64,000 nt of DNA, from assembly GCA_033239725.1 (NCBI GenBank), contig BTCW01000015.1:8253501-8317500 (forward strand). The letters are read 5' to 3'. The notes beneath the pieces were generated by a model, which ran no database searches, was not told the origin of the DNA, and was given only the letters and a program-made list of their open reading frames with translations. Origin of the DNA: Echinochloa phyllopogon (lineage: Eukaryota; Streptophyta; Magnoliopsida; Poales; Poaceae). This document shows, in pieces, positions 33,229 through 44,269 of the stretch. Every line of letters starts with the position of its first letter. Positions within the stretch are counted from its first letter, which is position 1. The position numbers and the translations under genes were made by a program.

Positions 33229-36189
33229 TGTCACACCCGATTTTAAAGGCAAAACCAGGTGCATCTCATATGTGCGCCAGGATCAGTTTACACACATATG
33301 GTAGACGTCATAAGTGATTATCCATAACCATGCATAACGAAAGAGTATTATAGTGCAATTATTACAATACCAGAGTTGACACGAATGTCATAGCGGAAGA
33401 CTTAAATAGTCATAGCGGAAGACTTAAATAAACGTTTAACTAACGAAGCAAAAGTGACTCCAACTCCACAGGCATTGACTGGGGGAGACTCGCCTAGAAC
33501 TCCTCAAAATCAGTGGTGAAATCCTCAAAATTCTCCCAATCTGAGCAGCATTCCGGTGTAGTTGATGCAATAAAAGAAAGAAAGAAAAGCAACAAGTATG
33601 AGCACATACGTACTCAGCAAATGTAATATGACATACAAGGCTGAGGCAAAAAGGTTGGCTGACCAAACTGCAGTAAGCACTTTTTAGTTGGTCAAGTTTT
33701 ATTAAGCAACTATTTACTAGCAAATGAAAAGTATATACCACCCACAAATTAATGAATGTCATTTTCCCAACGTATTCAAGTAACCACGATTTAGATCATG
33801 TTCAAGTATGATTATCATGTAAGGGTCCAGGCCGCTCTTAACCGTGAGCACGGCTGTTATAACAGTTTTACACTCTGCAGAGGTTGTACACTTTCACCAT
33901 AAGCCGTGATTCCCATTGTCCGAAAGCATTGTACCCTTCCCACACCACGTGGACCGAATACTGGGTTTCACTATGAGACCTTTACAAAAGCACTCTAATA
34001 AATGATAGCCCGCTAAGGTTTCCGGTTCAGAAGCAAAGCATAACCCTCCCTAATGAGGTCTGTCTCTTACCAAAGCCCACAGCTCAAAAGGACCGAGCTA
34101 TACCCCGTCAACCGCCGCCCCCCATGCCCCTTTCGAGTAAAGCTACCATAAACCAGAGCACCTAATCAGTCAGTCAAAGCCAGAGCCATATGGCACTCAT
34201 GGTTATACTGTTTTCCTGGGTGGTTCTCCATGTTCCAATTAAAAAGATATGATCTTGTCTATTAATTGATTAAAAAGGTAGTAATGGAACATAGAGTGTG
34301 GGTTCAATTAACCAATCCCAGTTGAGCAAACTAAGCATCATCTACCATCAAAATTAATTAAGTAACCTAGTTTCAGGGACAGGGAAAATATAGTGGCTAG
34401 GCAAATCCTTAAATAGGAACCCATCAAATTAAGACACATGCATGGGTGGTGAAATTAATAATTATTAGGACATTTGCATGACATAATACACTTGCCTTCT
34501 TCCCAACTCGGTTGCTGCTCAAATCCTTCTCCAACAGTTGGTTCTTCAGAGAAATCCTCGAACTGGTCGTTTCCTAATAGCATCACACATTCACATGCAA
34601 GGAAACAATACAACAAATAAGAAACAGTACACCAAACAATTCCAACAGAAGAAAACAACAGCACAAAACTAATCTACACGTTACAACGAACGCGTGAGCG
34701 CGAGAATCACTAAAATCGGAGTTAAAACGCAAAAGATATGGCTTTTCTAAGGTTCAGGGGCTTACTGGCAAAGTTTTAAAAGTTTCAGGGGCTAAAATAA
34801 AAGAAAAAGGACCTATTTGTAATTATTTTCGAATTAATTTGGACTGCGGATTAATTTTAGAAAAACTCAAGGTCTCTTTAGCAATATCGCCACTGTTGAC
34901 CGGTACTCAGTCTGTTGACTTGGACTGGATCTAATCTGATCCGTCGGATCACGATCGGACGGTCCACGACAAACGGCTGAGGGGCTTGCCGGCAAGGATG
35001 AAGTCCGCGGCGGCGCTGCGGCGGCGCATCGCCGGAGTAAACCCGATCGGAGGCTACGGAGCTCGGTTCGCCACGGGACCAAGTCCCAGGGACTCGCCTG
35101 ACCACGACGAGTACACCTAAGGGGTTCTGGACGACGGGGAGCGCGCGACGACGACGGAACGCGACGGCGGCGCCATGGGCGACGGCGGAGCTCTCGGACG
35201 AAGGTGAACACGACGCTACGGTGCACAACGCGCGATGAGACATGGACGGAGAGCAAGATGGGACCGAGGCGAACTCACCAGGAGTGAATTCGACGAAGAC
35301 CGACCGGCGACGGCGACGAACGACGGTGAGCGGCGGCCGGCGGCGCTGAAGAACAACGACGAGCCGAAATTAGCGCGGTGTGCGGCCAATTTCCGAGCAA
35401 AAACGCATAGAATAGGTGCAAGAGATCAAGACGAACCTACTGGGAAGCTTAATGGTGAGAGAGCGGCGGCGACGGCGCGGATCGATGACGGCGGCGCTCG
35501 GATTGACGAAGGCGGCTCGGCGCTAGGGTTTTTGCGGGTCGACTCGATGGGAGGAAAAGATCAAGGCGGCCGGGTTAAATAGGTCGGAGACCAGGCCTCG
35601 GCGTGCGTGAAGCAGCAGGACTCGGCGGCGGAGACGGAATCGGAGCGGCGGCGATCGGGACTCGACCGGAGTCCGGGTTGGAGACGAAGCACCTGACGCG
35701 CGGGGCCCACCTGTCGGCGACCAGCAGAGAGAGAGACGGGAAGAGTAGGGACGGGCCGATGTTGGGCCGATAGTGGAGTTGTGGGCCGGGGAAAAGGATT
35801 TGGGCCGGAAAAAGAGAAAGGAGTGCGGGGAGGAAAAGCGAACAGGAGGAAAAGATCAGGGGTGAAAAGTGGACTTCACAAAGAGTTCAGGGGCCAAAAC
35901 TGAACTCAGCCTATTCTAACTTTTCTAAAACTCAAACAAAAGCAAATCAAATTCGAATTTAAACAGAATTTAAATTCCAACTTGATTTACTAGCAACCAA
36001 AAATATATGCAACAGCATGAATGCAACAAAAACTTATTTTGACTAAAATAATTATTTAATGTGATATTTAAATTAATAAAAGGCTAGAAATTCCAATTAA
36101 TTCCTAGAAAATTTATTTAAGCCTTAATAAATCCTAAAAAAATTCAAGGGTTGCTATAATTTAATTGTGATGAATTTTAGGGTGTTACA
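33229..36189 (-). repeat. 5' LTR of element 2 (2961 bp)
   Basis: TGTCACACCCGATTTTAAAG at 33229 to GGGTGTTACA at 36189; partner of 25229-28177 with about 30 differences, mostly transitions. The promoter of the element lies in here, but I could not place a clear TATA box. Confidence 0.96.
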
Positions 36190-36194
36190 GCGAC

Positions 36195-36598
36195 CCAAGA
36201 CTAGCTAGGGGCCCAAAACCAGATGGGTTTGGTGCTAGTGGAGTAATAATCCGCCTATTATTATTACTCAATGGGTGAAATTTTACACGGTTACCCACAC
36301 CTAAGGGTTGAATTACCATCTATGTTAGTAAAAAAAGAAAAATTCACTTGTATTTTCCGCACCCCACACATGTTAAAATACACACCTGCACTCATTTCTA
36401 CGGGTAAAATTCTACACCTGTATCTACACCCACATCCACATTTAGCACTCACGGGTATCCCGTCCTGATAAATGATGTGGCGTAAGAAGTGATAGGGGGT
36501 AGGTCACGTTGGCAAATGATATGGTGTAACCTGTAAAAATTTATGCATATATAGGTAACAAAGATTTCAAGTGAATCGTCTTCTTGCCTCTCCTCTTA
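36195..36598. other. flank of element 2 with decayed hAT-like sequence
   Basis: About 36260-36480 carries GGGTGAAATTTTACAC and ACACCCACATCCACA phrases like those of the hAT element at 23939-24599, but without ends or target duplication. No gene. Confidence 0.5.
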
Positions 36599-36850
36599 GG
36601 CCTTGTTTAGATTCCAAATTTAAGGATCAAATTTGGAAGTATAGTATAACTTCGTAATCATTGCGTCACTGTAGCATTTTGTTTGTATTTGTAAAAAAAT
36701 ATCCAAACATTGATTAATTAGGCTCAAAATGTTCGTCTCGCAAAGTACAACAAAACTATGCAATTAGTTTTTGATTTCATCTATATGTAGTACTCCAGAC
36801 ATGTTATGACATTTTGATGGGACGACTCTTCTTTTTACGCAGTGAACTTG
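36599..36850. mobile_element. MITE remnant of the GGCCTTGTTTAG family
   Basis: Starts AGGCCTTGTTTAGATTCC. It contains the family's typical inner phrases: ACTGTAGCATTTTGTTTGTA, TTAATTAGGCTCAAAA, GTTCGTCTCGCAAA and CAATTAGTTTTTGAT. The far end (GTGAACTTGG at about 36841) is degenerate, so the right border is approximate. A phrase like ACATTTTGATG...TTCTTTTTACGCAGTG recurs at 55815-55855. Confidence 0.6.
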
Positions 36851-37790
36851 GGGGTGAAGTTTGTGATCGCCTCAAACTCTCTGCACAACCTTATCTCTTC
36901 CTCTCCCCCCTTGTCTCCCTCACGCGAGCACAGGCACCCTCCCCTCAGGTGGACAGCCGGGCTGGTGGGCCAGTTACCGGCGCCGGTGGTCCTCGGCGGC
37001 CGGCAGGTGCAGCACGAATACTGGCGCGAACACTCTGCAGAGCCCGACGAGGGCACAACGACGACCAGAATGGGCGGGCTGCGTCGGTTGGCGCGACGAC
37101 CTGCTGCGCGGGCGGCTGTGAAGGCCAACGCCGGGCGGCGTGGCGTCTTGTGGGCAGAGACAAGCGGCCCAGCGGCTGGCAACCGCATGGGCGCGTGGCA
37201 GGCCGGCGCGGGGGCAAGGAGGCGGCGGTCGGGGGTGGGGGACGCGACGGCGGGTCCGGCACAAGCGGCCGGCGACCGCAGCGGCGGGGCGAGCAAGCGG
37301 CTGGCATGACCGCGCGAGCAGTGGCGGAACCAGAAAAAAAAACTAAAAGGAGGAAGGTCAAAATTTTCATGATACTCATCATACTTTTAGAAATTAATAC
37401 AAAGATCAAGTACGTTTTTTCAATATTGTCATCATTTCTGCTAGCATTATATTATCACCAATGTCAATGTTGAGATAACAAAAACTAGTTGTACATACAT
37501 TTTATCGAATAAACACAAGGCAGCGGGACAGCCCAAAACAACACAGGATCACGGCACAAAATAGAAGCCTAATGCTATTTGCGCACGGGCCCAGCCGTTT
37601 TTTTTTGTTTTTTATGGCTATTTGCACTGGTGTGGTCACAGACCCGCCAATAGAAATAGTTACTCGCAGTGAATTAGTGGCGGGTGCTCTATCCACCAGT
37701 ACATATCTGTTTTAGCGGCTAGCACAAATATTTTGTACAATGACAAGAATTATGTGACAAATTTTATATCACTGATGACTTGTTTCCTTG
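36851..37790. other. GC-rich then AT-rich intergenic DNA, no gene recognised
   Basis: 36890-37315 is very GC-rich and open in several frames on both strands, with no recognisable domain; I treat those ORFs as chance. CAGTGGCGGAACCAG at 37319 resembles an hAT end, but no partner was found. The rest is AT-rich and featureless. Confidence 0.4.
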
Positions 37791-38383
37791 GGACGGAGGG
37801 CAAGCTAAGGGTGATGAATTTCATCTGTTTCATATACACTGGGACAGGTTTGTAGACATAGGAAAGTGTAAGGATCTTTGGCTATAAGTATATACCCCTG
37901 GTGTGATATTCGTTCAATGTAAAGGATAGATATTTTCCCATAGTTACCTGTTTGGTCCCCTCTTAGAACTCTGGAAACAATCTTGGTTCCAAGGCCTCCA
38001 ACTACTTATTTGGAGGGTATCTCTTCACTGTTTCTTCACCATACACCAGAGGGTATCTCTCTCCATGAGCAACTGATACATTTGTCCTTGATTCACATTT
38101 ATGTGCATCTGGCCAAATATTTGGGCTCACCGGCCTTATGGACCGGGCTCTTCAGTAATTGTAGCACCGAATGAAATGTTTTATACCAAAATGAAAGCTA
38201 GTATGAGATTAAAGCTTCTTCCTCTTTCAAGTTTGGTGTATTCCATTGGACTTGTACAATGTGTGACTATTCTAGTGGTAGTACTCAAAGAAGCGTATTA
38301 TGTTTTCTATTAAGCCAAGCTAATCATTTATAAAAATTGTTGTTAAAAATAGGTGTCCTAAACATATATAGGAAATCTGGTGC

Positions 38384-40246
38384 ATGATGGAGAACTTGGT
38401 CCAACTATTCTATGACTGGGAAATTCAGCAGCTTGTGCTTCTAAGTTTTTTCATACAAATGTTCCTCTTCTTTACTGGTGGCCTTCGTCGACGCAGAACC
38501 AACATATTCATTAGGTTCTCCATTTGGATAGCTTATCTGGGAGCAGATATGATAGCAGTTTATTCCCTTGGGTACCTCTCAAGACATGAGGATGCCCACC
38601 CCTTGGCTTTCTTCTGGGCACCCTTCCTCCTCGTCCATCTTGGTGGACAGGATACAATCACCGCTTTTGCCATGGAGGACAACAACTTGTGGCTGAGGCA
38701 TTTGTTGAATCTGGCAGTGCAGGTTGTTCTTGCTGTCTATGTCTTCTGGAAGTCAATTGGAAGGCACAATGTGGAGCTTCTAGTTTCAGGGTCATTTCTA
38801 TTTATAGTGGGAATAATCAGGTATGGAGAAAGGACATGGTCTCTCAGGTGTGGACGGTATGTAAGCCTCGAGGATTCCCCTGGTAATCAGTATGAATCAC
38901 AAATGGATGATTTCCTTGGGCAGGCCGGAGCCTTTGACGATTCCGCTAGCTACTACAACACTGTTTGCTTGGGTGTGAGTTCAATGCCATCAGTATTTTC
39001 TGTTTTTGTTTCTCGCATGTCAGAAAACTTCAAGGCAGATCTACCCCCATTTATAGATAGACTTCATGGCGTGAAGCAAAGGCTCAAGGTGTTGGAGATT
39101 GGTATTGCCATCATGTACGATGATTTGTACACCAAGGCTCTTGTGCTTAGAACAAGGAGTGGTATTATAGTTCGATGCATCTCTCAGATATGTGCATTGG
39201 TTGCTTTTGTAGTGTTCCTTGCATGCAACAGAGGAAGGTATGACAGAGTTGACATAGCAATCACCAACTTATTATTTATCGGAGGAATTCTCCTGGATAC
39301 CTGTGGGTTGATTAGTATCATGGCGTCACCATGGACATGGGCATGGCTGAAGGCTCGTAAGCATGACAAGCTTGCCTGGCTTTCTTGGTTTCTTTTTTCC
39401 AGTGATCTCATCGGGTGGCCGGAGAAAAGGTCACTATGGTCCAATGCAATGGGACAGTACAACTTTTATAGTTGGACGGTGCGAAGTGAGCAAGAGCAAC
39501 CAAGGTCATTCAGTCAAAAATGCATGACCGTGTTCATGAGAAAGGTGGCACCATTATTTGGTGTCGACAAGACGAAATTGTTTTTCATGAGCAAACTATT
39601 TGATAGAGAACATGTCAAGGTGGATGGAGTGCTAAAGTGTCTGCTAGACGGGGTCAGTCGCTTACGCAGTCATAGAGAATTATTAAAAAATCTTGGTCCT
39701 TATTTGATAAAAGAAGCTTATTATATCACAGACCGCGATTTTGGTACAATTATCCTTAGTATGCATGTGCTCACGGAGGTATACCTGAGTAAATATCCCC
39801 CTTCAGACATGGAGGCAAATGAAGCAGCTCATACAAATGTTCTAGTGCAAGAGTGCCGGAAACTGTCCCGCTACATGATGTACCTGATGGTTGCTTGCCC
39901 TTCCCTGCTGCCTCTTGACCAAAGCTCAGTAGCTATGCTAGAACAATGGCAACATCGGGAGGAATATAATTGGGTCAGCGGCATGGAAGATTTTGCCAAT
40001 GCTGTTCCGCCATGCCAGAAAATTCTGGAGGAGATCAAGGAGGTGTGGATAGGGCTTATAATCTACGCCGCCAGCAAGTCACGGCCGGAGATGCACGTGG
40101 CACAGCTCGCCAGAGGAGGAGAGCTCCTCACCTTCGTCTGGCTGCAGCTGGTGTTGTATTGCCTTGGGTCCATACGCACCAGGATCGAGCTAACCAACAA
40201 GATGGCTCACAGATTGGAGACGCTTTACGCATTGAATTTACCATAA
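38384..40246 (+). CDS. DUF4220/DUF594 family membrane protein, 620 aa
   Basis: Intronless ORF from MMENLVQLFYDWEIQQ; no break. N-terminal DUF4220: helices at about 15-31, 46-62, 107-123 and 130-147, with the family phrases AYLGADMIAVYSLGYLSR, FWAPFLLVHLGGQDTITAF and RYGERTWSLR. Two more helices lie at about 265-285 and 295-315, then a soluble part. The C-terminal DUF594 (about 549-585) has WIGLIIYAASKSRPEMHVAQ and LARGGELLTFVW. Length and intronless structure are usual for this large family, which is strongly expanded in grasses as tandem, fast-evolving genes. The proteins are predicted to be integral to a membrane; the biochemical role is unknown. It is the largest intact host gene in the window. 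An in-frame stop before the Met was not checked, but homologues start at this motif. Confidence 0.92.
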   Translation: MMENLVQLFYDWEIQQLVLLSFFIQMFLFFTGGLRRRRTNIFIRFSIWIAYLGADMIAVYSLGYLSRHEDAHPLAFFWAPFLLVHLGGQDTITAFAMEDNNLWLRHLLNLAVQVVLAVYVFWKSIGRHNVELLVSGSFLFIVGIIRYGERTWSLRCGRYVSLEDSPGNQYESQMDDFLGQAGAFDDSASYYNTVCLGVSSMPSVFSVFVSRMSENFKADLPPFIDRLHGVKQRLKVLEIGIAIMYDDLYTKALVLRTRSGIIVRCISQICALVAFVVFLACNRGRYDRVDIAITNLLFIGGILLDTCGLISIMASPWTWAWLKARKHDKLAWLSWFLFSSDLIGWPEKRSLWSNAMGQYNFYSWTVRSEQEQPRSFSQKCMTVFMRKVAPLFGVDKTKLFFMSKLFDREHVKVDGVLKCLLDGVSRLRSHRELLKNLGPYLIKEAYYITDRDFGTIILSMHVLTEVYLSKYPPSDMEANEAAHTNVLVQECRKLSRYMMYLMVACPSLLPLDQSSVAMLEQWQHREEYNWVSGMEDFANAVPPCQKILEEIKEVWIGLIIYAASKSRPEMHVAQLARGGELLTFVWLQLVLYCLGSIRTRIELTNKMAHRLETLYALNLP

Positions 40247-40919
40247 CACCGCCATTCAGGTTCTACCACTATGCATTTGTCTGTTAATATTCAGGTTCTA
40301 CCTCAAGTCAACATATACAAAGTAACTGTTACTTTGTCTGTTAACTAAATCTTATCCAATTATCTTATCTAACTGTTTGTTTGCTGTATATCCTCAGCTC
40401 GCGTGATCACACTTGATGCTATTAGCCCATGGTGCACAGATGGAGAGCGCGCCAGGACTCCAGATTGACCTACCTACATGACGTCCTCTGCGCCAGGACA
40501 ACATCATCTTCTTTGATATGTTGTGGATCCTTTTACTTGATAAATGATTTTACTACGTACTTACGTACTACCGCCTATTCATATCTCGATTGTGTCGTGA
40601 AAAAAAATATGTTGTATATACCATCTGTCCATCATTTATCTGTTGTGTACTACAGAACTACAGATAACAATAACACTTCTGCTTTTACAGCAACTGTACT
40701 GTACATTTGCTTTCAGACTTTAGGACCAGGTTGGTCCTAGCATTTGAGACTTCGAACTGGTTCTGTTCACAAGCTATTGGATCTCCATATCTTTGTGACG
40801 TGCCGATGCAGGGGAACACCCTACCAACGCCCTGCTATATAGCATTTCTGGCTACTATTTTTTCTCTGCTGTGTGTCATGTTTTGGGGCTCCATATCTTT
40901 TTGAGATTTGTTTTTGTCA
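40247..40919. other. 3' flank of the DUF4220 gene
   Basis: AT-rich, with no recognised gene or element. The 3' UTR of the DUF4220 gene probably lies in the first part. Confidence 0.4.
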
Positions 40920-40933
40920 TGTTGCACGACTGA

Positions 40934-42059
40934 GATTTGTTTTTTGTTTTTGTGCTGTGTGTCATGTTGCCCTACAATCATATACTTCATATTCGCGACT
41001 CCTCTCCTCCCTCGGCGGACGCTAGGGTTAGCGCCACCACCCCCTCCTCTCCTTCCTCCCGCCTCGCCGCCGTCGGAGCTGGCCACCGGAAGCCCGGGTG
41101 GCAGCTGTGAGGGCGGCAGCGGTGGCCTTGCACAGAAACGGCGACGACCAGCGGCTGGGGCTCGGCGCGCAGCGGCGGTGCGTCCGACGGCCGGGTCTCG
41201 GCGCGTGCGGCATGCAACGACGTGCGGCAGCCGGCGGCTGCGCGACCGGCGGCAGCGCGACGCGCTCGACCGGTGGCCGGGGCTCGGCGTGCGGCGGTCG
41301 GGCGTGAGGCCCACAGTGGTGTGGTCCATGGGGCCTGCAGCGACGGTGTGGCGCATGGCCCGTTGTGCCAGCAGTGATGCAGGGCGCGTGGCGGTGACGG
41401 CCGGTGGCAGCGCGTGCGTGGCCGGGTGTGGTGTTGTGCCATGTTTATACATGCTCCCTTTAACCGCGTGTGCAGGTCCTCGGGTGAAAGCCCAGCTCGA
41501 TCTTTGATTGTTTTTGGTAACGATGGTGCTGTTGCATCCTTCCTTGTTGAAGGCGTCATCGCATGGACTTCACTATCCATAGTATCCGGGTGAAAACCAA
41601 AGAATCGGCTTGCTGGTAGGCGGCGGCGGCGTCTGACATCGTTTACTTCTTGGAGGCGTCGTCTTGGATTCTTGGAATCGGCGGTAACGGGTCTAGCTCA
41701 CCGTGTTGGCGATGTATTTGCTTGTTGAGCAGGTTATTTGAAGTTGTGGGCGCGATCGACTAAGAGCGGTAGCTACACGACGGAGACCATCAAGCAGCTC
41801 ATGACTGTTTTTTGCAGTAAATTCTGGCATCAAAGTTTCTAAGTAGACTAGAAATGTTAAGAAGTGCTGTTGGAAGAAGACAGGGCAAGGACTTAGAAGG
41901 AGTTGTGAAATTTAGTTTTTCTAGCTTTTTTTAGTCTTTTAGCCTTTTCTTATCTTGTATGGTCCTCGATTTTGAGGTATTGAGTCTAAGAACTCTTACT
42001 TTTGGCTATATATATCCACATGTGGATACAGAGGCTGGATTGTATCCATTATCTAAAAA
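40934..42059 (+). mobile_element. polyA retroposon (non-autonomous LINE-like), about 1.13 kb
   Basis: It has a GC-rich 5' part (CTAGGGTTAGCGCCACCACC and on) and an AT-rich 3' part ending in a phrase typical of plant LINE tails (GGATACAGAGGCTGG then CCATTATCTAAAAA). It is flanked by a perfect 14-bp direct repeat TGTTGCACGACTGA (40920-40933 and 43235-43248). The second copy is displaced by a Pack-MULE that landed in the A tail. No reverse transcriptase is present, so it moved with another element's enzyme. Long ORFs on both strands in 40835-41580 lack any domain. Confidence 0.72.
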
Positions 42060-43225
42060 GTCAAAATAGCCATCGACGTCCTCCAACTTTGGGCAAAGAG
42101 TCAACTTCATCCCTCAAATATCAAAAAGTCCAAAATCGTCCTCCAACTTCTCAAATCCGAGTCAAGTTCGTCCCTCATCCTAGCTGGCATGCCACGTAGG
42201 CGAGCCATGTTAGCAACCCTTCTCCTTTCTGTCTCCAAGGACTCACCTCTGCCGCCGCACCCCCCATATCGACAGCGCCGGCGCCGCCTAGCGTGGATTG
42301 GAGCCCGAACGCCATGACATTGACCCAGTCGAGGCACCTCGCCACGGCCTCCAACGGGTAGTCCACGCCAGGAGCAGCGCGCCGAAGGCGTGACTGGAGA
42401 ACTAGACCGCGGCGGTGACCAGGAACCCAGGGGGAGGGGGGCGGCACGCCACTCGGGGACGAGGAAGCCGAGGTCGGCAATCTCCACCGCGGACGCCGGG
42501 AACCACCACGCGATGTTGAGCCCCTCGAAGCCGCTATCGCGGGGGAGACGGTCACGGCCACGAACGCCACGCGGGACGCTGGGTCCGCCGCCATGGCCGC
42601 GAACGCGGGGTTGGTCTGGGAATCTACGGCGGCGGTGCCGACGAAGAGCAGGGTCCTAAGCGCGCGGTTCTTGGACTTGAGCTCCGAGGAGAATCCAGCG
42701 AGGAGGCTCGCCTGGTCTGGGTCCGTGGGGAGCACGAGCTTGTGGTTGGTGGGGTGCACGACGAGCGCGAAGTTTTGGAGGTTCGTGTAGAGGGAGGTGT
42801 CAATGGCGGCAAGCGGCCGGAGGCGGGCGGCCGTGGTGAGGTAGAAGCCGGCGCGGACTGTCGTCGTTGACGGCGGTGGTGCCGTCTCTTGGGCGTCGAG
42901 CGGCGCAGGAGCCAAAGCAGCGAGCAAAGGCGAGGCCGCCACGGCCACGGCAATGGCGAAGATAAGTTAGGCGCTCATGAGGGCGGCGGATTTGGGGGCG
43001 GCAGCGGCGCTGTCGATCTGGAGGCTGCGGCGGCAGAGGTGAGTCCTTAGAGACAGAAAGGAGAAGGGTTGCTAACATGGCTCGCCTACGTGGCATGCCG
43101 GCTCGGACGAGGGATGAACTTGACTTGGATTTGAGAAGTTGGAGGACGATTTTGAACTTTTTGATAGTTGAGGGACGAAGTTGATCCTGTGTCCAAAGTT
43201 GAAGGACCTCGATGGCTATTTTGCC
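42060..43225 (-). mobile_element. Pack-MULE carrying a class V chitinase (GH18) fragment
   Basis: Terminal inverted repeats of about 215 bp: the left starts GTCAAAATAGCCATCGACGT, and the right end inverted starts GGCAAAATAGCCATCGAGGT. They include CATGCCACGTAGGCGAGCCA and CTCACCTCTGCCGCCGCA. It is flanked by the perfect 9-bp duplication ATCTAAAAA (42051-42059, 43226-43234). The inside has no transposase but a captured host gene piece. MULEs that carry gene fragments are well known in grasses. Confidence 0.93.
42290..42978 (-). pseudogene. captured class V chitinase-like (GH18) gene fragment
   Basis: ATG at 42978 opens a secretory signal (IFAIAVAVAASPLLAALAP) but the fourth codon is TAA. Then come GH18-like phrases: VRAGFYLTTAARLRPLAAID, HPTNHKLVLP, LRTLLFVGTAAVDSQTNPAF, AAMAADPASRVAFV. 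A frameshift near 42545 moves the next part to another frame (SGFEGLNIAWWFPASAVEIA), and a second shift returns to GVDYPLEAVARCLDWVNVMA. The family's catalytic DxxDxDxE is here FEGLNIAWW, so the acid Glu is absent. The parent may itself have been a non-catalytic GH18 lectin-like protein. It cannot give a full protein, but could produce antisense or small RNA against the parent. Confidence 0.82.
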
Positions 43226-43399
43226 ATCTAAAAATGTTGCACGACTGAAGCTTTATGGCTGTTGTCTTGCTCTCTGGGGCCATGGGTTACTAATTACTAT
43301 TGTTTTTTCTCTGGGCTGTTAAATATAAGATATGCGGTCATAATTACTGTGTACAATTCATATCATGCTCGCTGAAGAAGCAAGTTTAGACATCTCAGT

Positions 43400-44138
43400 A
43401 AAACCCCACCGTTGGTCCCCCTCGCTTCCCACCTCCGGCATCTCGCCGGAGGCCGGAGGGAGTGGGGAGTGGGGATCCATCTCTTTCAATAGTCTCCAAT
43501 AGATCGAGTCTAGGTTAGGGTTAGAGTTTCTCCATGCCGTGTTTCGTAGTATGGGAGATTTGTTTCCTCCTCCTCTACGGCAACGGTGAGGAGACAGGAT
43601 GGCTTGAGTTTCTCCATGGTGGCTTTGATGAAGGAATTGGCGGCATCTACGACGTCGGCAGCTTTCTTCGGGAGACATGGAGATTTAGGTTTCCTGACAT
43701 CGAGGCGGAGATGGTGCCGTCATCGTGGAATAATTTTCTCCAGCCATTTCTCCGTTTTGTCGTGGTTAGATCCAACCACGATGAAAGGCTTGGGAGAATA
43801 GGTATGTCCCCCGAGCTGATTCGATCGGTCTTGGATCGGATAGATTGGGATCAGTCTCTCTTCCTCATCGGTGGCAGAAAGATGAAGAAGAAAGACGCAA
43901 GAAGGAAGAAGAAGATTGTGCTCGTTCCAGCCTACAGGGACGTTGGTCGTGTTCTTTGGGCAATTGTTCTCAGCCTGTTTGTTCAGCGTATGCCTGTGCG
44001 GCTTTCTAGTTGTTTTTTATACAGGTTTGGAATTGAGATTTGGAGCTGCTTGGTGTGTGAGTATATTGAAAGTGCTTGTAACTTGATGATGTACTCGACT
44101 TTGATATAATACAATTCTTTCTTTGATTAAAAAAAACC
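43400..44138 (+). mobile_element. short polyA retroposon, about 740 bp
   Basis: The A8 tail at 44129-44136 is followed by CATCTCAGT (44139-44147), which matches 43391-43399 just before the 5' end; this is a 9-bp probable target duplication. The 5' part resembles the GC-rich leaders of plant LINEs (CTCGCCGGAGGCCGGAGGGA, GGTTAGGGTTAGAG). A 191-codon ORF (43534-44109) spans most of it but shows no recognised domain. Probably an internally deleted LINE. Confidence 0.5.
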
Positions 44139-44269
44139 CATCTCAGTTGCTGAAAAGGAGTGGATCCTGCACCCTTTCTTTCAGCATTTTTCGTTTACCT
44201 GCATCGTCGTCGCAGTAACGATGGACGATCTCGAACAAGATAGCAGGCCCATCTCTAACGATAAAACGA

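Larger units (their letters stand above)
25229..36189 (-). mobile_element. complete Tekay/Del-type Ty3 retrotransposon, internally deleted
   Basis: Both LTRs (25229-28177 and 33229-36189), polypurine tract, primer site and a perfect 5-bp target duplication GCGAC (25224-25228, 36190-36194) are present. The minus-strand order from the 5' LTR is PBS, a 1.8-kb leader with an extra ORF, gag with one stop, protease, RT, truncated RNase H, then a jump to the end of integrase with the chromodomain. The two LTRs differ at about 30 sites plus a 12-bp indel in some 2950 bp (my count by eye), i.e. about 1%, so the insertion is young. The missing integrase makes it non-autonomous. Confidence 0.97.

Noticed and set aside
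37311..37340. CAGTGGCGGAACCAG as a third hAT element end
   Set aside because: No matching right end or second copy of the flanking CGCGCGAG was found.
36814..37473. 219-codon ORF and several antisense ORFs
   Set aside because: GC-driven open frames on four frames at once, no recognised motif, next to MITE debris.
40835..41580. About 200-codon ORFs on both strands
   Set aside because: Fall in the GC-rich leader of a polyA retroposon; Arg/Ala-rich with no domain.
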